A stretch of 64,000 bases of DNA from the NCBI GenBank assembly GCA_015501605.1, contig JADNRZ010000004.1, positions 2,170,001 to 2,234,000 on the forward strand, read 5' to 3'. How positions within the stretch are numbered: position 1 is the first letter of the stretch; every line of letters begins with the position of its first letter. A program made the position numbers and the translations under genes. Positions 34,865 through 46,644 of this stretch are shown here, piece after piece. The stretch is from Panaeolus papilionaceus (lineage: Eukaryota; Basidiomycota; Agaricomycetes; Agaricales). Below the pieces are notes generated by a model, which was not told the DNA's origin, made no database searches, and worked only from the letters and a program-made list of their open reading frames with translations.

Positions 34865-34988
34865 ATCCTGCACGAACTCCGTGGAGAGTCAATAACAGCA
34901 AACAAAACGCGGTCACGCATCAGTTTCAACTTTGTTGTCCAACCCTGGATCCATTCATTCATCTTTCTACTGTTGTAGCTTCCAACAA

Positions 34989-37900
34989 ATGTCCTCTACA
35001 TCCTATGACGAAACAAAACTATTCGACTGCTTGGCTGATCTCACCAGCTGCTACAGACGTGCTCTTACTGTTGGACCTTTAATGGACAACCTTGCTGCAG
35101 GAGAAAAGTCCCTCGTGAGTGTTACTCTTTTGGTCTGTTCTCCCTTCCCTTCAAGCTAATCCACCGTCGGCTGCATGTAGGAATATTTGAAAGTTGTTAT
35201 TCGGGATTTTTACCACCAGAAACTCAAGGTATCCGATAGGGCAGCACATGCCTTGGGCGACAAAAGCCCATACTGGGCCCTGGATGTCGCGATGCTGTGG
35301 ACCCAAATTCAGCAAACATCCTCGGGTGGAGAAGGGAACATCGTTGTGGGAGAGGGTGTGGTAAAGCAATGGGTCAAGATCATGAAGGATTCTGAGGAAC
35401 GATTCGAGGAGACACGACGTGGAGAGAAGAGGAAGGCAGACGAAATGGCTGAGTCGGAAGGACAAGGCGCAGGCACGGACGCAGGAGGGGGACAAGAGGA
35501 AAAACGCCAGCCGAAGAAGACAAAAGGTGACAAGGAAGCCTCTGACAAGGGCGCCTTGTCAGGTTCCCAACTTCCACCGACTGCCCCCGCCCCTCGTCCA
35601 CCGACTGCCCCCGCCCCTCGTCCACCGACTGCCCCTGCCCCACATCCATCCACTGCCCCTGCTCCTCGTCCACCCATTGCCCCCGCCCCTCGTCCACCGA
35701 CTGCCCCCGCCCCACATCCACCCGCCGCCCCCGGACGAGCTCCGAGTTCAGCAAAGGACCGACCACCACCGGCTGCTGAAGGCTCATCGAAGCTTGTGGC
35801 TGCACCAAAGCCAGCTGCACCCAAGCCCAGCGCACCTGCCAAAATTCAGGATGGTGAAAACCGGAAGCCACCAAATGTCGTGCTTAGCGATAACGACGAC
35901 ACCTACGACCCAGCGAACGAGGGGGAGGATGAGGGGGAGGACGAGGAGGACAATCAAGAGGAAGAGAGGGTGACCAAGAAGCAGACCAATCGCAAGGGCA
36001 AGGACCACAAGAAGGAGTACCAAGCATCCGATGTCGTCAACGATCCATCCTGCAACCGCTGCCAGCAAAGGTCTGCCAAGTGCTTCCAAGTCCTGCATGG
36101 AGGCGGATCGTGCTACCCTTGTGCAAAGGGCGGTAAGTCCTGCGAATTCGCCCTGAATAAGAAGCAAGCAGCACGTCAAGGTGCAGCAAACCGCCAGGTT
36201 AAATCCGAGACCCCAAATCCCAACAGCGAAAGGAATGGGTCGAAGACCAAGCGCAGAAGCACTACAACAGGTACGGGGTTAACTTGGGCTGCTTGCGACA
36301 ACGTCTAACCACCCGATATATGTTTTACGCAGCCGCCGTTGAACGCAGGCTCTTGGCTCTGGAGAAGGCATTGCAAGCATCCGAGGACAGGTGCTCAGAG
36401 CTCGAGCACAACGTGCAGGAGCTTCAAGGCCGGCTGGATCTCCTGGATGCTGATTCAGTTCACAATGGCCATGTGCTTGGTATTACGACCCGCGAGCTCC
36501 GGAAAGTGCAGCTGGAACATTCAGTGGGTATCTATCTGGCGGCTCGTGATGCCACATTTGCAGCTCAGCAAGCGATACGGCTGTCAGCAGCCTTGAAGGA
36601 GCCGCTTGTACCCTATCCCAACGCCATCAAGTCATGCACCAAATGCAAAGTGACGGGTCAACTCACTGTCCGCATCAACGGTCAGGAGAAAACATGTGGG
36701 CCAGAGGAGATCTTTTACACAACCCGTATGGTTCGCTTCACAAATTCAGAAAACATGGAATTCGAACTCGAGAAAATCGTGGAGGACGATTTCATTCCGG
36801 ATCCTGAGCCCTCTACTTGTGGTTCTAGTTCCGGCAAACGTTCCTCTGCCGGTGTGTCGCGCTCAACCAGCCGTTCTCGTTTAACCAGCCGTTCTCAATC
36901 CACCAGCCGTTCTCGATCCACCAGCCGTCAATGTTCCACCAGCCGCACTCGTTCCGCTATCCACACTGGTTCTACCAGCCGTTCCCGTTCTTCCAGCCAC
37001 CAACCAACAGGTTCTAAAGCACCTGCGCGACAAAATGAAGGAAAGTGGGAGGCTGATTGTATTGACTCATCGCCAGAGGACGCAATGGATGTCGACTTCG
37101 GTGCTGAGTTGGACTTCAATATGGACCTATTTGAGATCCCTGACAAGGACAGTGAAGGCGGAGATGAGCCCTCGGCTACTGGAGGTCCTCAGGGGGGATC
37201 CGCTCCTCAAGCTGCAGAAGACACTTGTGAAGGTCCAAAGGAAGGTCGAGAGGCAGTTGTTGATGATTGTGAGAAGGAAGGTATGCAGAAAGCGGCTGCA
37301 GAAAGCAAGAGCAATGCAACAGCAGCAGCCGGAAGCGAAGAAAGTCGGAACGACACGGCTGCACGAGGACCCGAGGAAGCTGAGGTTCGCATCGAAGGCA
37401 AGGTGGCTGAGCAAGGTGATACACTGGTTGCACAAGGCCAGGCGGCTATGGTGGAGTTACGAGCAGAGAGCTTGCAGGAAGCCACACCTGCCAATCAACA
37501 GAAAGGTCAGAGCAGCTCAGTTGCAAAGGCTGGTCTGCATGACACACTTCAAAAGGAAGGTGTCACAGTTGTCCCTCAGCTGGAAGCCATTGTGCCACAG
37601 GAAGCTGCCATGAAATCTGCACCCCCTTCTGAAGAAATTGTTCTCGAGCCTCAAACTGGGACCACCATACCTGCTGATGCACAAGTTGGTGGCAAGGCAG
37701 CCGCTCCCCCTCAGCAACAAGACAACACACCTGGGGATCCGAAAGAATTCACCAAGACTCAACATAAGCAGGCAGGATTTGACATGGATGAACCATTGAC
37801 TTCACCTGAACAGACCGAAAACGAAGGGGATGAGGATGCATCGGGACATTCAAGACGCCCTAATGCCACTGCGACCCGAAAACTTCGTTCTCATGCAGCC

Positions 37901-38029
37901 TCAGGAGCCGCCTCAATACCTGCTCAGGCAAAACGTGGCGGAGCGGTGGTCAGCAGGGTCGCAAAAAGGCTGGTAAATAGTGTTCCGTATGATTTTTTGT
38001 GCTCAATATTTAGATCCAGTTTATTATAG
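34989..38029 (+). CDS. KDZ accessory protein with Zn(II)2Cys6-like cluster, coiled coil and S-R repeats
   Basis: Exons are 34989-35114, 35181-36270 and 36333-38029, giving 970 residues in phase. Order: a helical N-terminus; a charged stretch; seven or so APRPPTAP-type repeats; an acidic stretch; a cysteine cluster CNRCQQRSAKC...CYPCAKGGKSC with spacing C-x2-C-x6-C-x9-C-x2-C-x6-C, which matches fungal binuclear zinc clusters; a coiled coil (VERRLLALEKALQASEDRC); a second CTKC motif; and an SR-rich tract (TSRSQSTSRSRSTS). The last third is acidic and Gln/Ala-rich. A DNA-binding accessory factor of the transposon is likely, by analogy with zinc-cluster regulators. I do not know a named family. 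Confidence 0.75.
35575..35745 (+). repeat. Pro-rich tandem repeat in the accessory gene
   Basis: About seven copies of a 24-nt unit (CCACCGACTGCCCCCGCCCC) encode PPTAPAPR/H. The copies differ by only a few bases, so copy number is likely to vary between alleles. Confidence 0.85.
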
Positions 38030-38191
38030 ACACTAATATGGGTTTTTGAACATGTTGGTATAATTGAATAGACCTAGTTTCCATCAGTACAAATAACAGA
38101 TTCATATCTTCAAAAGTATGACAACTTGTGGTGCTGAAGTACCTGGCTGTGACTTGTCGGCTTGTTATACATGCTACAGGGGCTTCCTTTG

Positions 38192-40143
38192 TTAATTGGA
38201 ACCAGTTCCTTTGGCTGGTTCCTTATGTGAGAGACGCTTGCTTCGTCGATTGGATCCAGCCCATTCTGTGCCTCCTTCCACAAAGTTGTCTGACTCACTG
38301 CTTGAGCTGTAATCACTGGGGACTTCAACCCATCCCTTTGGCATTTTCGTCTTTGGCTGGTTCTGAGGAGTTTCGGCTAGTTGAGAAATCGGATGGTTGG
38401 TATCTGGCTGGTGGTCATCCTCCATGGCTTGCACCCTGGAATGACTAATTGGCGGTCCACCTATATCCCCCTGAGTGCCATCTGTCAATGCCAATGCTGA
38501 GCTCTGAGTGGCTCCTGGTCCAAAAACGTCCTTCCGTTGCCGCCTGACCTTGGTTTGGCGAGGGATTTCCATGTGGCGGAATTGAGGCTCATAGTTATAA
38601 GCATCCGGAGGTGCAGATAAATTGGCTGGTACCATTGTTGCTGGCGGATGCTGTCCTGGATAGAAAGCCACAACTATTGGTGCTTTGGAAGAGCTGTATG
38701 TATTTGAGAAGCGGAAGGAATCCTCAGGGCCATAAATTTCTTGTCGTTGTGCTACATGGGTGAAGAATGCTTGAAGGACATGCACTGGCATGGCTTGGTA
38801 GGTAACAAATTTGAAGTCATACATGTTTGGCAAGTACTTGGGGTCGATGTAAGTAGCAAGATTCTTTGCAAGAGTGGCAAATGGAACTGTAGCATTTGTT
38901 GTCCCTTTGGCAAGATCTGTGCAGCATCCGATTCAGCATCAGCAGCCGGTATCGCAGAAAAGTTACAAACTGTAATGTGTTGAAATGAAGCGTTTCCAAT
39001 ACATTTTGAGAACAGCTCCTGCCACATTGTTTCTCCATGGAATTGGCAGGATGGGAAAACCTTCCTTTGTGATGACAATTGTACCATCATAGAGAGGAGC
39101 AACAGAACCTTGATGGCCTGATGCAGCTTGTGTCTTTGTTAAAAAGACATGGTCTCTCATATCCTGGATGTATTTACCCAGAAGGGTCATGAAGGGCATC
39201 AGCTGGTCTTGATATGTTTCAAAAAATGATTCCGCCCCAATGCAGCCGATGGTGTGGGCAATGTTATCAATGCTTGTTAAGTTGCATGAGTCCAGGCGGA
39301 AACAAAAGGCAGATGGAAATACATACGGTTCAATCAGCACCCGACCATCTTTCAGATTTCCGCAAAATTGTAAAGATGCAATGCCAAATTCAAGATATTG
39401 CTTTTGATGATCTTGTTTAATGCGCTGCTTCCCATGTTTTTTCCACATCCTAAATATTTGAGGGACAATTTATGTATAGCAAAAAACACAATAACTCACT
39501 TTACCTGAACTTCAGGCATATAACCCTTCCTTCGAGCTTCCATCAAAGCATCCTCAAACAGCCGCCTATCGGACAGTTCCATCCGATCACGAATTGCTTT
39601 TGCTGCCTTGTGTCGATTGTCCAGAATAAAGCGGCTGGTAAGGTTTTCGCCTAGAGTAAGCATGGTCTTGATCTCTTCAATGACATGTGTAGTGTAGTGA
39701 TTGTACATGAAGTTGGTATAAGAAATTGTGAGGGTTGGAGATTTGTAAAGGGAAACCTTGGACCTCCAATTGTTTGTAACATAGTCAGCTATATGCTGTT
39801 TGTGTATGAGTGTGGTGTCTACAATATAAAAAACTGACAATGCAAAACAAACCTTGGTCCATATTATCAAGCCTGGCCCATCAGTACGGCCTTGTAGTTC
39901 TGTATCAGGATGCTGGTACCAGTGAGTTAATATGGCTGGGAATATGTGATCTTGAAGGAAGGCATGTCTTGTTTTTTTGTCCTTTCCATCAATAAAGCAG
40001 AAAGGTGCTTTGAAGGTGCGAAGAATAGAAAGTTCAATTGGAGTGAAATTTTTGGCATCCTGTCTACCCATTTTCTCTTTGGGCAGTGATGGAACAATGG
40101 ACACCAATCCAGTGAGAGAATCATATTCCAATTCCAATCCCAT
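38192..40143 (-). CDS. KDZ-associated protein of unknown function
   Basis: Exons are 40143-39500, 39449-38971 and 38916-38192 with introns of 50 and 54 nt, giving 615 residues in phase. The start MGLELEYDSLTGLVSIVP is the first ATG of the frame. Recognisable stretches are ILTHWYQHPDTELQGRTDG, FLLDNRHKAAKAI-like basic sequence, YVFPSAFCFRLDSCNLT, LPNMYDFKFVTYQAMPVHV and a Ser/Arg C-terminus. It is transcribed divergently from the transposase (266 bp between starts). No catalytic motif is obvious to me. Since it lies inside the element with intact phase across two introns, it probably serves the element. Confidence 0.65.
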
Positions 40144-40408
40144 TAATGTGAAATGGTGTAGAAATAAAACCAGCAGTGGGATAATCTTTTGACAGGATGG
40201 GATGACTTATGATGGCAGTGAGAGAGTTGTCTGGCAGTGGTGGGAGACAGTAATGAACAAGGTCATGTGGAATTCTCATGGCCTTATCTATCAGATCAGA
40301 TTGCACAAGCAATGTAATCAATGAGCACAAGATGGGTTTTCATGCTCACAACACTATCTCCAATCATCTTTCTACTTTATATCTCAGACTTGTGGTCTAC
40401 ATGCTAGG

Positions 40409-43400
40409 ATGAGTGATCAACGACAGACCAAGCGAATTCGAATGGATCTACCAGCTAGGACATCTGATACAAACAGTCATCCTACTGCAACACCCACGAT
40501 AGCAGTTCTACTGCCAGGCAGCAAGGCCCCAATACCAGTACCCATTGGCCAACCACAGGGTGATCGACCAGATATTCTTGTAGCACTGCAGAAGCGAGGA
40601 AAAAGACGGCCAGCCCAAGTTCCCATTGATACATCTGCATTGATACCACCTGCAACATCATCTCACAAGAAGGAGGGACCCCCAAGAGTCTTTCAACCAG
40701 CACATCCATCTGTGAATGCCAACCCACCTGTTGTACCTGCTGGACCAGACCTTCCTTTGGATGCAAACCTTGAACCCAGTCCCTGTGATGATTGGCAGTT
40801 GCACATTGGACAGGCTGCACAATCTCAAAGCAAGGTAAGATATTTAAATATCTCTCATTTGTGACATGGTTTAAGATATAATCTCAGAACCCAAATGACT
40901 ATATCAAGGAGTTTATGAACCAGATTCATCTTTTGCTTCCTGCATCAATTGCTCATGAACATCTCAATGAGGATATGCAAACATGTTCCAGCTGCTCAAA
41001 CAATCATGTTGCACGGTGGCGTTGCCGTGATTGCATTCCTAGCTATGCACAGTGTCGTTCATGCATTCGCCAACACCATCTTCACAATCCTTTGCACCAC
41101 ATTGAATGCTGGACAGGCACTCACTTTCGGCATGCAGCTCTATGGGAAGTGGGTGTGTATATTGTGGTTCCACACCATGATTGCAAAGTTCGTAAGGCAT
41201 GTACCCAGCTTGGGGCTAAGGTCCAGCGCCAATCATGCTTGCAGGCAGAGCTTGACAAGAAAGAGCAGGATCTACTAAAGGCTGGTTATTCTGCTTGTAT
41301 GGATCCTGAGCAGGCAACCAACAGCTGTCCTCCAGGAGCCGATGCGGATGTTGAAATGGATTTTGCAGAGGAGCAGCAGACGGAACAAGACTTTGATCGC
41401 TCGTTGGATGCAGCCTATCGCAAATATGGCTTCAAGCGGAACGCTCGACCGGAGCAATCTGATGATGAGGATGAGCAGCCGGATATAGCAGCTGCTTTTG
41501 ACAGAACGGAACCTGATGTTCGGCAGCCACCCACCCTCATGCGGATGTTCACACAAATGGTTTCCATCGTGTTCGGGTTCTGACATGTCGTTGTCATGGA
41601 TCCGACATGGAGGTTCAGGACCTTGTTGCTTGTCACCTGATGCCAACAAGTTTTGACAGTATCCGAACACTTTTTACCACACACATTTTGGACTTCGCTC
41701 GGCTGGCTAATCTTGAATTATATGCATCCGCCTATCAGGTCAATGAATTGCTTTGCCGGCTCACACAATCACTTGGGTGGACCATGACAGATTCTTTGTA
41801 TCATGAATTGCGTCGGATGCTGAGAATCCATCGATGGATGAAGAAATTGAAATGGGCCGGCTTTTGTCACTCAGGGCATCCGTTGAAACCTGCGGCTGGT
41901 CAGTTCACAATATTCTGCCCGGCCTGTCCGCAACCTGGGATCAATTTGCCAGACAACTGGGAAACGGATGCTGACAACTACATATATGCACGCTCTTTTG
42001 TGGCGGATGGTAATTTCAAGGCCAAACATCTTGCTCATGCTAGTGGTGGAATGGATGCTGCATTATATGATGGTGCAGGAGTCATGCCCAACTATGAGGA
42101 ATACCATGCCCATATTTCGAGCGTAGTGGAACAAAAGACAGTAAGTTGGACAGTTTCTTGTTAAGGGACCCTGCTCATTAACCCTCATTAGAAAGCACCA
42201 TGCGACAATACCTTCCGAGCCATAGAATCTGCCATGTTGGCTTCCAAAGTCTGTGACATTACAGGTGTTGTGGCGGTTGCTTGTGCTCGCCATGGATTCT
42301 ATGCCCCAAACGCACTGACAGACCTTGTTCGTGGAGAGCAGCAGAAAAACGTCGACTATGCCTTTGTCAAGGCATTAGCTTTGAGCAATGTCCATCAAAA
42401 GCAGAAGGTCACCATTATGTACGACATAGCCTGTCAGTACTTCATTCATCTCAGGACCCGGATTGACCCCATGCTTGCAAAGCATCAGCTGGAAGGACTT
42501 AGCATTGACCGAGCCATTGGGCTCTTCCATGTTCATGCACATAACGACAAGTGCTACTTCCAATACTCACCAACATTTATTCCGGGACTTGGGAGAACAG
42601 TTGGTGAAATCTTGGAATCAAATTGGTTTAGAATGAACAAAGGATCGAAAACCTTCCGTTCAGCAACAAAGCCTGCCAGAGCGGAAGGTTTGGACGACCA
42701 TGCATCCAACAACAACTTTCGGAAGATGATGAACATGGCGGAAACCCTGACTCGATACTATGTGGAAGCATTGCAGGCCTATTGGGAGCACAAGCAAATT
42801 TTTGAAGAGGTATCACAGACTGGCAAAGAGCATGTTCAGAAGTGGACAGAGCAAATTGAACATGTTGAAGCAAATAGGGTCAAGGATCCAACATTAATGG
42901 ACATCTATGGAGCCGATACGATCAAGGCTGGCATCGACTTGCCTGCGGATGCCCAAACAGATCCGTCTAACCTTCCGCCTCTCGATCGATACATCTCATT
43001 TGCTTTGATGATCGAAGAGAAACAGTAAGCCTTTTTGCTTAATTGGTCCATATGACACATACATAGGCTAATCCATATGCCTAGAATTGTGCTAAGGACA
43101 TTAGTTTCGCAAACAGGAAGCAACCCAACAGAACCTCAAACTACCCACATAGAGAAGGAACGACAAAACTTGATCACTTTATTGTCTAAGCTCCGTGAAC
43201 TTGAAGGAGCCATTCACATTGTGAATCCAACAGCTCAAGGAGGATCAGTGTTCCCATCAAAATCCACTATTGGTGTTTCAGCATCCGAACATCCTCCCTC
43301 TACTCACTTCCCGGAACACACAATTTTGTTTTTCCCTTCAAACGGAAATATGCACTCATCGGCTGCACCTGTAGAGCTGAAATTTCGATGCCGACAAGCA

Positions 43401-44111
43401 CATACCTACCTAAATCAAGTCAGGGACCTCGTTGTTGAGAAATCCTTGCAGTATTCACATGTTATACGTGGGCAGTCATCAAGCAAAATCCTTACACGTG
43501 CCCGAGGCAAGGTTCAAGACTTGGGTCAGCAACTTGACATGCGGTCTCGTTTATATCAAAACACTCGTGCAAAATTTGAGGTACTAAAAGCGGATGATCA
43601 CATCCTTGCTGTGTACCAGCCGCTAACGGCAGCGGACACTGAAGCCAGCACAATCCTCATCTCACCCAATGCGAGAGGTTCAACCAAAGTGGCTGAAAAA
43701 CTCTCTTGGATCTGGCGGGCCAGGGTCATGGCTCGTGCACCAACAGACAAAGTTGTGGAAGGTGCTATTGATCCTGTGGCAAGGATTGAATGTAAGTTTT
43801 GAAGCAGTCCTCTTGGTCAAGCTGTTGACTCGTACAATGATCTCTCAGTTATCCGGGTTCACTGGTTGCGTGCTAGGGCACTTTATTTTCGATGGCATGA
43901 AGAATATAACATTGTGCTTACAGAAATGGCATCCACTGTCCGCTATTTTCTGCATCGTCATCGCTATTGGTCGGATGCATCCATCCTTGGAAATATATCA
44001 CCTGCTGCTGCTGCTTATGCCTCCCGCAAGGCTGATGCCTATTTGCGCCTTGCAACCCAAGCTGACTTTAGCTTCTGTTCTGTATCCACCACTTATAAAT
44101 CACCCATGTAA
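40409..44111 (+). CDS. KDZ transposase (CxC2-type zinc domain plus RNase H-like core), with one apparent frameshift
   Basis: Exons are 40409-40834, 40888-42140, 42192-43024, 43085-43791 and 43849-44111. The N-terminal linker is followed by a Cys-rich domain (TCSSCSNNHVARWRCRDC, YAQCRSCIRQHH, HIECW), then HTNGFHRVRVLTCRCHG, FCPACPQPGINLPDNW, DGNFKAKHL, ARHGFYAPNALTDLVRGEQQ, MYDIACQYF, a GRTVGEILESNW block and a C-terminal RVHWLRARALYFRWHEE. These match KDZ transposases of basidiomycetes, whose RNase H-like fold uses acidic residues in the DGNFK, YDIACQ and GRTxGE blocks. Summed exons leave a remainder of two. The frame must shift between 41517 and 41580, so the copy is inactive or the sequence has an indel there. 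Confidence 0.88.
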
Positions 44112-44171
44112 CAAAATGAACAAGTGAATTTTTTTCTTGAAACAAAAATAACAAAATTGAAAAATCACAAT

Positions 44172-46489
44172 TTACTCTGAGTCACTGCCAGCATCTGTAT
44201 CATCATCATCACTATCCTTACCCGCAGGTTCATCAGGTTCAGACTCCATGGCATCCAATGGAAATGCCGCCACAGTATCAAATTTTGGGAGCACTAAACC
44301 ACCATGAGAAGTTGTTTCACATTGAACAATTCAACTACTTACTATTGGTTTGACGCTTAGATAGTGCTGAACCTTGACCCAAGTTTTTGCCAGGCAGTTG
44401 CTCAGCGGATGCTGGCAATGTGGCAAATCGGAGCTGGCATGGAACAGGAGCAGCCTCAGCAGCCGCTGCCAACGACGCAAATCGGGAAGGACGTGGAACA
44501 GGAGCAGCAGCCTCTGCAGCCACTGCCAACGACGCAAATCGGGAAGGACGTTGGGGAGCAGCCATGTTCATGTCGCCCATAGCGAGGTTCTCTGAACCAG
44601 CAATGGCTGTGACGCGACTGGAAGGCGGATCCTGTGCACCTGCAGTGGCCTTCTGTGAAGCCGAGAGTTCTGGCTCAGCAAGAACGGCGAAACGGCTGGG
44701 TGGTGGTTGCGGGGGCTCAACGGTATTTGTCCCTTCTGGAGCCGCCAGTTCCGGACCAGCAAGGAAAGAAAAGCGGCTGGGTGCCCATGGTGGGGAATCA
44801 GCAACATTCATCTTCCTTGGAGCTGCCCATTCCTGACCAGCAAGAAGAGCAAAGCGGCTGGGTGGCAGTTGTTGGCTGGCAGCAGGTGAGGACCTCCCCT
44901 GACGAGCCATGCCTAGATCCACTGTTTGCTCAGCAGCGAACGATGCAAAACGACTCGGATGAGGGGGAGCAGCTGTGAGAACATTGTCAGGAGAAGGTGG
45001 GACATCTGCGGACAGCATGACTCTTGAGGAAGCAACAGGTTTTTTGGCGGATACTGTAGGACGTCCGGTGGGTGCATCTCGCACAACAACGCTGTCAGGT
45101 GCATTGGGGCGTCCTGATGCTGTCCGCAGATCACCTGCGTGGGGCTGGGTAGCTGCATCCCTCATAACAACATCTCTGGGTGTTGAGGAATCTGGGATGG
45201 GTGGGAACTGTTTGGGTGGGCGTTGTGTCTGTGTCGGACCGTGAGGCGGCAAGTGGGACTGAGTGTAATCGGAGTGTCGTGGGGGAGCTGTTGGATCACG
45301 AACTAGGTGATCGGCTGGAGGGGGGGGCATTGGGATGGACCACTCATTGGTCTCCTGGTTCGCGGCCTGTTCACATCCTGACCAGCCATTGGGAAACCAT
45401 CCAGGTGCATTGATGCCGAGATATACATCATGACTGGATGCTGGTCCTCGTTCCTCGATCCGAAGACCCTGGACGGCCGCTGTCCAGCGGCTCCACGCAC
45501 CCTCTGTCCTGACCTCATCCTTGTCTACCCCTCCGCCAAACGATGAATACTCACCATCATTATGACGGGCATCCCAGTACCCCAAGTACTCTTTCCCAGC
45601 TGTCGGTTGAACATCCTTCTTTGGAGCCCATCGCCTGCCTTTGAGTTGAGCCTGCATGTCCACCATGTTTGTAACTCGAGAATTCAACAATGTAGCAGCA
45701 TCATCGTTGCTGTCGGGTTGTTGCCATCGTGAACGGCAGCTGGTGTGTGGATGATTCCCTTCCGTTACCGCAATGTGTTCTGCCATCTGCGGCAGCAGGC
45801 CAGAATGATGCGGGAAGGCTGTTAAACACTCAACGATCACGTCACGGCTGATGATGCGAGTCTTGTTTTGAGGATCGTAAATATTTGCCATGTTAAAATC
45901 GGCATCCGTCCACCACGACTCCGCCCAGCTAGCATCCTGCAGCCTCCATGCGCGAAACATGGGTTCATCGAGCATTGCCCATTTTAAATCAACAGGAAGG
46001 TCAGCGGGATGATGGAGGGCCAAGCTGCTGCTGAGCCATGTCATAATCGGCGGAATGTGGATGTTATGTACATAGTTACGGGCAGCCGCTGTTCCGATGT
46101 GAACCATGAAAAAATCCTATACAAGTTCATTCAGTACAGCCACAAGACACCAGTACTGGCTCACACACCAGTTCCTGAAGGATGCCTGTTTGCATCCAAT
46201 GCAATCGCCGCTGAAACTCCCCATCTGAATTGGCACCCTGTGCATAGTTTCGCATCGCCCATACAATAGCTGTCAAGCGATAACCACCATACAGGAGAAC
46301 TTCTTGTATCTTCTGTCCCTCTGCTGACTGTGATACTTCCCAGCATGGCTCAATCACTGACTGATTTTTTTCGTTGATGAATAGTGTTTCCCAGGGCGAG
46401 TCAGATGAGAAACAAATACTGTCCGTGAGAGGCGCGAGGCGAGCATATGCCAATGAATCTTTGGCGAAAATTCTTTGCTGGTATGTCAT
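44172..46489 (-). CDS. KDZ-associated PSRFA-repeat protein
   Basis: Exons are 46489-46169, 46116-44343 and 44293-44172, giving 738 residues in phase. The N-terminal 300 residues are globular-looking and Trp-rich (GYRLTAIVWAMRNYAQGANS, WRLQDASWAESWWTDADFN, GAWSRWTAAVQGLRIEERGP). The C-terminal half is Pro/Ala-rich with about eight repeats around PSRFASLA, PSRFALLA or PSRFSFLA. The tail is strongly acidic (DSDDDDTDAGSDSE). It converges with the transposase gene (60 bp between stops). No enzyme motif is recognised. The regular PSRFA motif suggests a peptide that binds a partner repeatedly. Confidence 0.65.
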
Positions 46490-46644
46490 GGTGAGATAGA
46501 ATCAGTAGAATCAGCAAGAACAATCAAGGCGCACGACCCCTGGTTGATTTACAATCTGTGACACTTTTGTCACAAGTTTATGGACGGCTGCTTTTGGGTG
46601 TCCTTCGTACGGATTGTCCAACAGGATTTAAGCAGCGGAGGCCC

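Noticed and set aside
35575..35745. CRISPR-like or regulatory direct repeats in the Pro-rich tract.
   Set aside because: They are in-frame codon repeats (PPTAPAPR) in a eukaryotic gene, with no spacers.
40409..44111. Possibility that the element encodes a TET/JBP dioxygenase or another epigenetic enzyme as cargo.
   Set aside because: None of the four genes shows the HxD...H iron site or other TET/JBP motifs.
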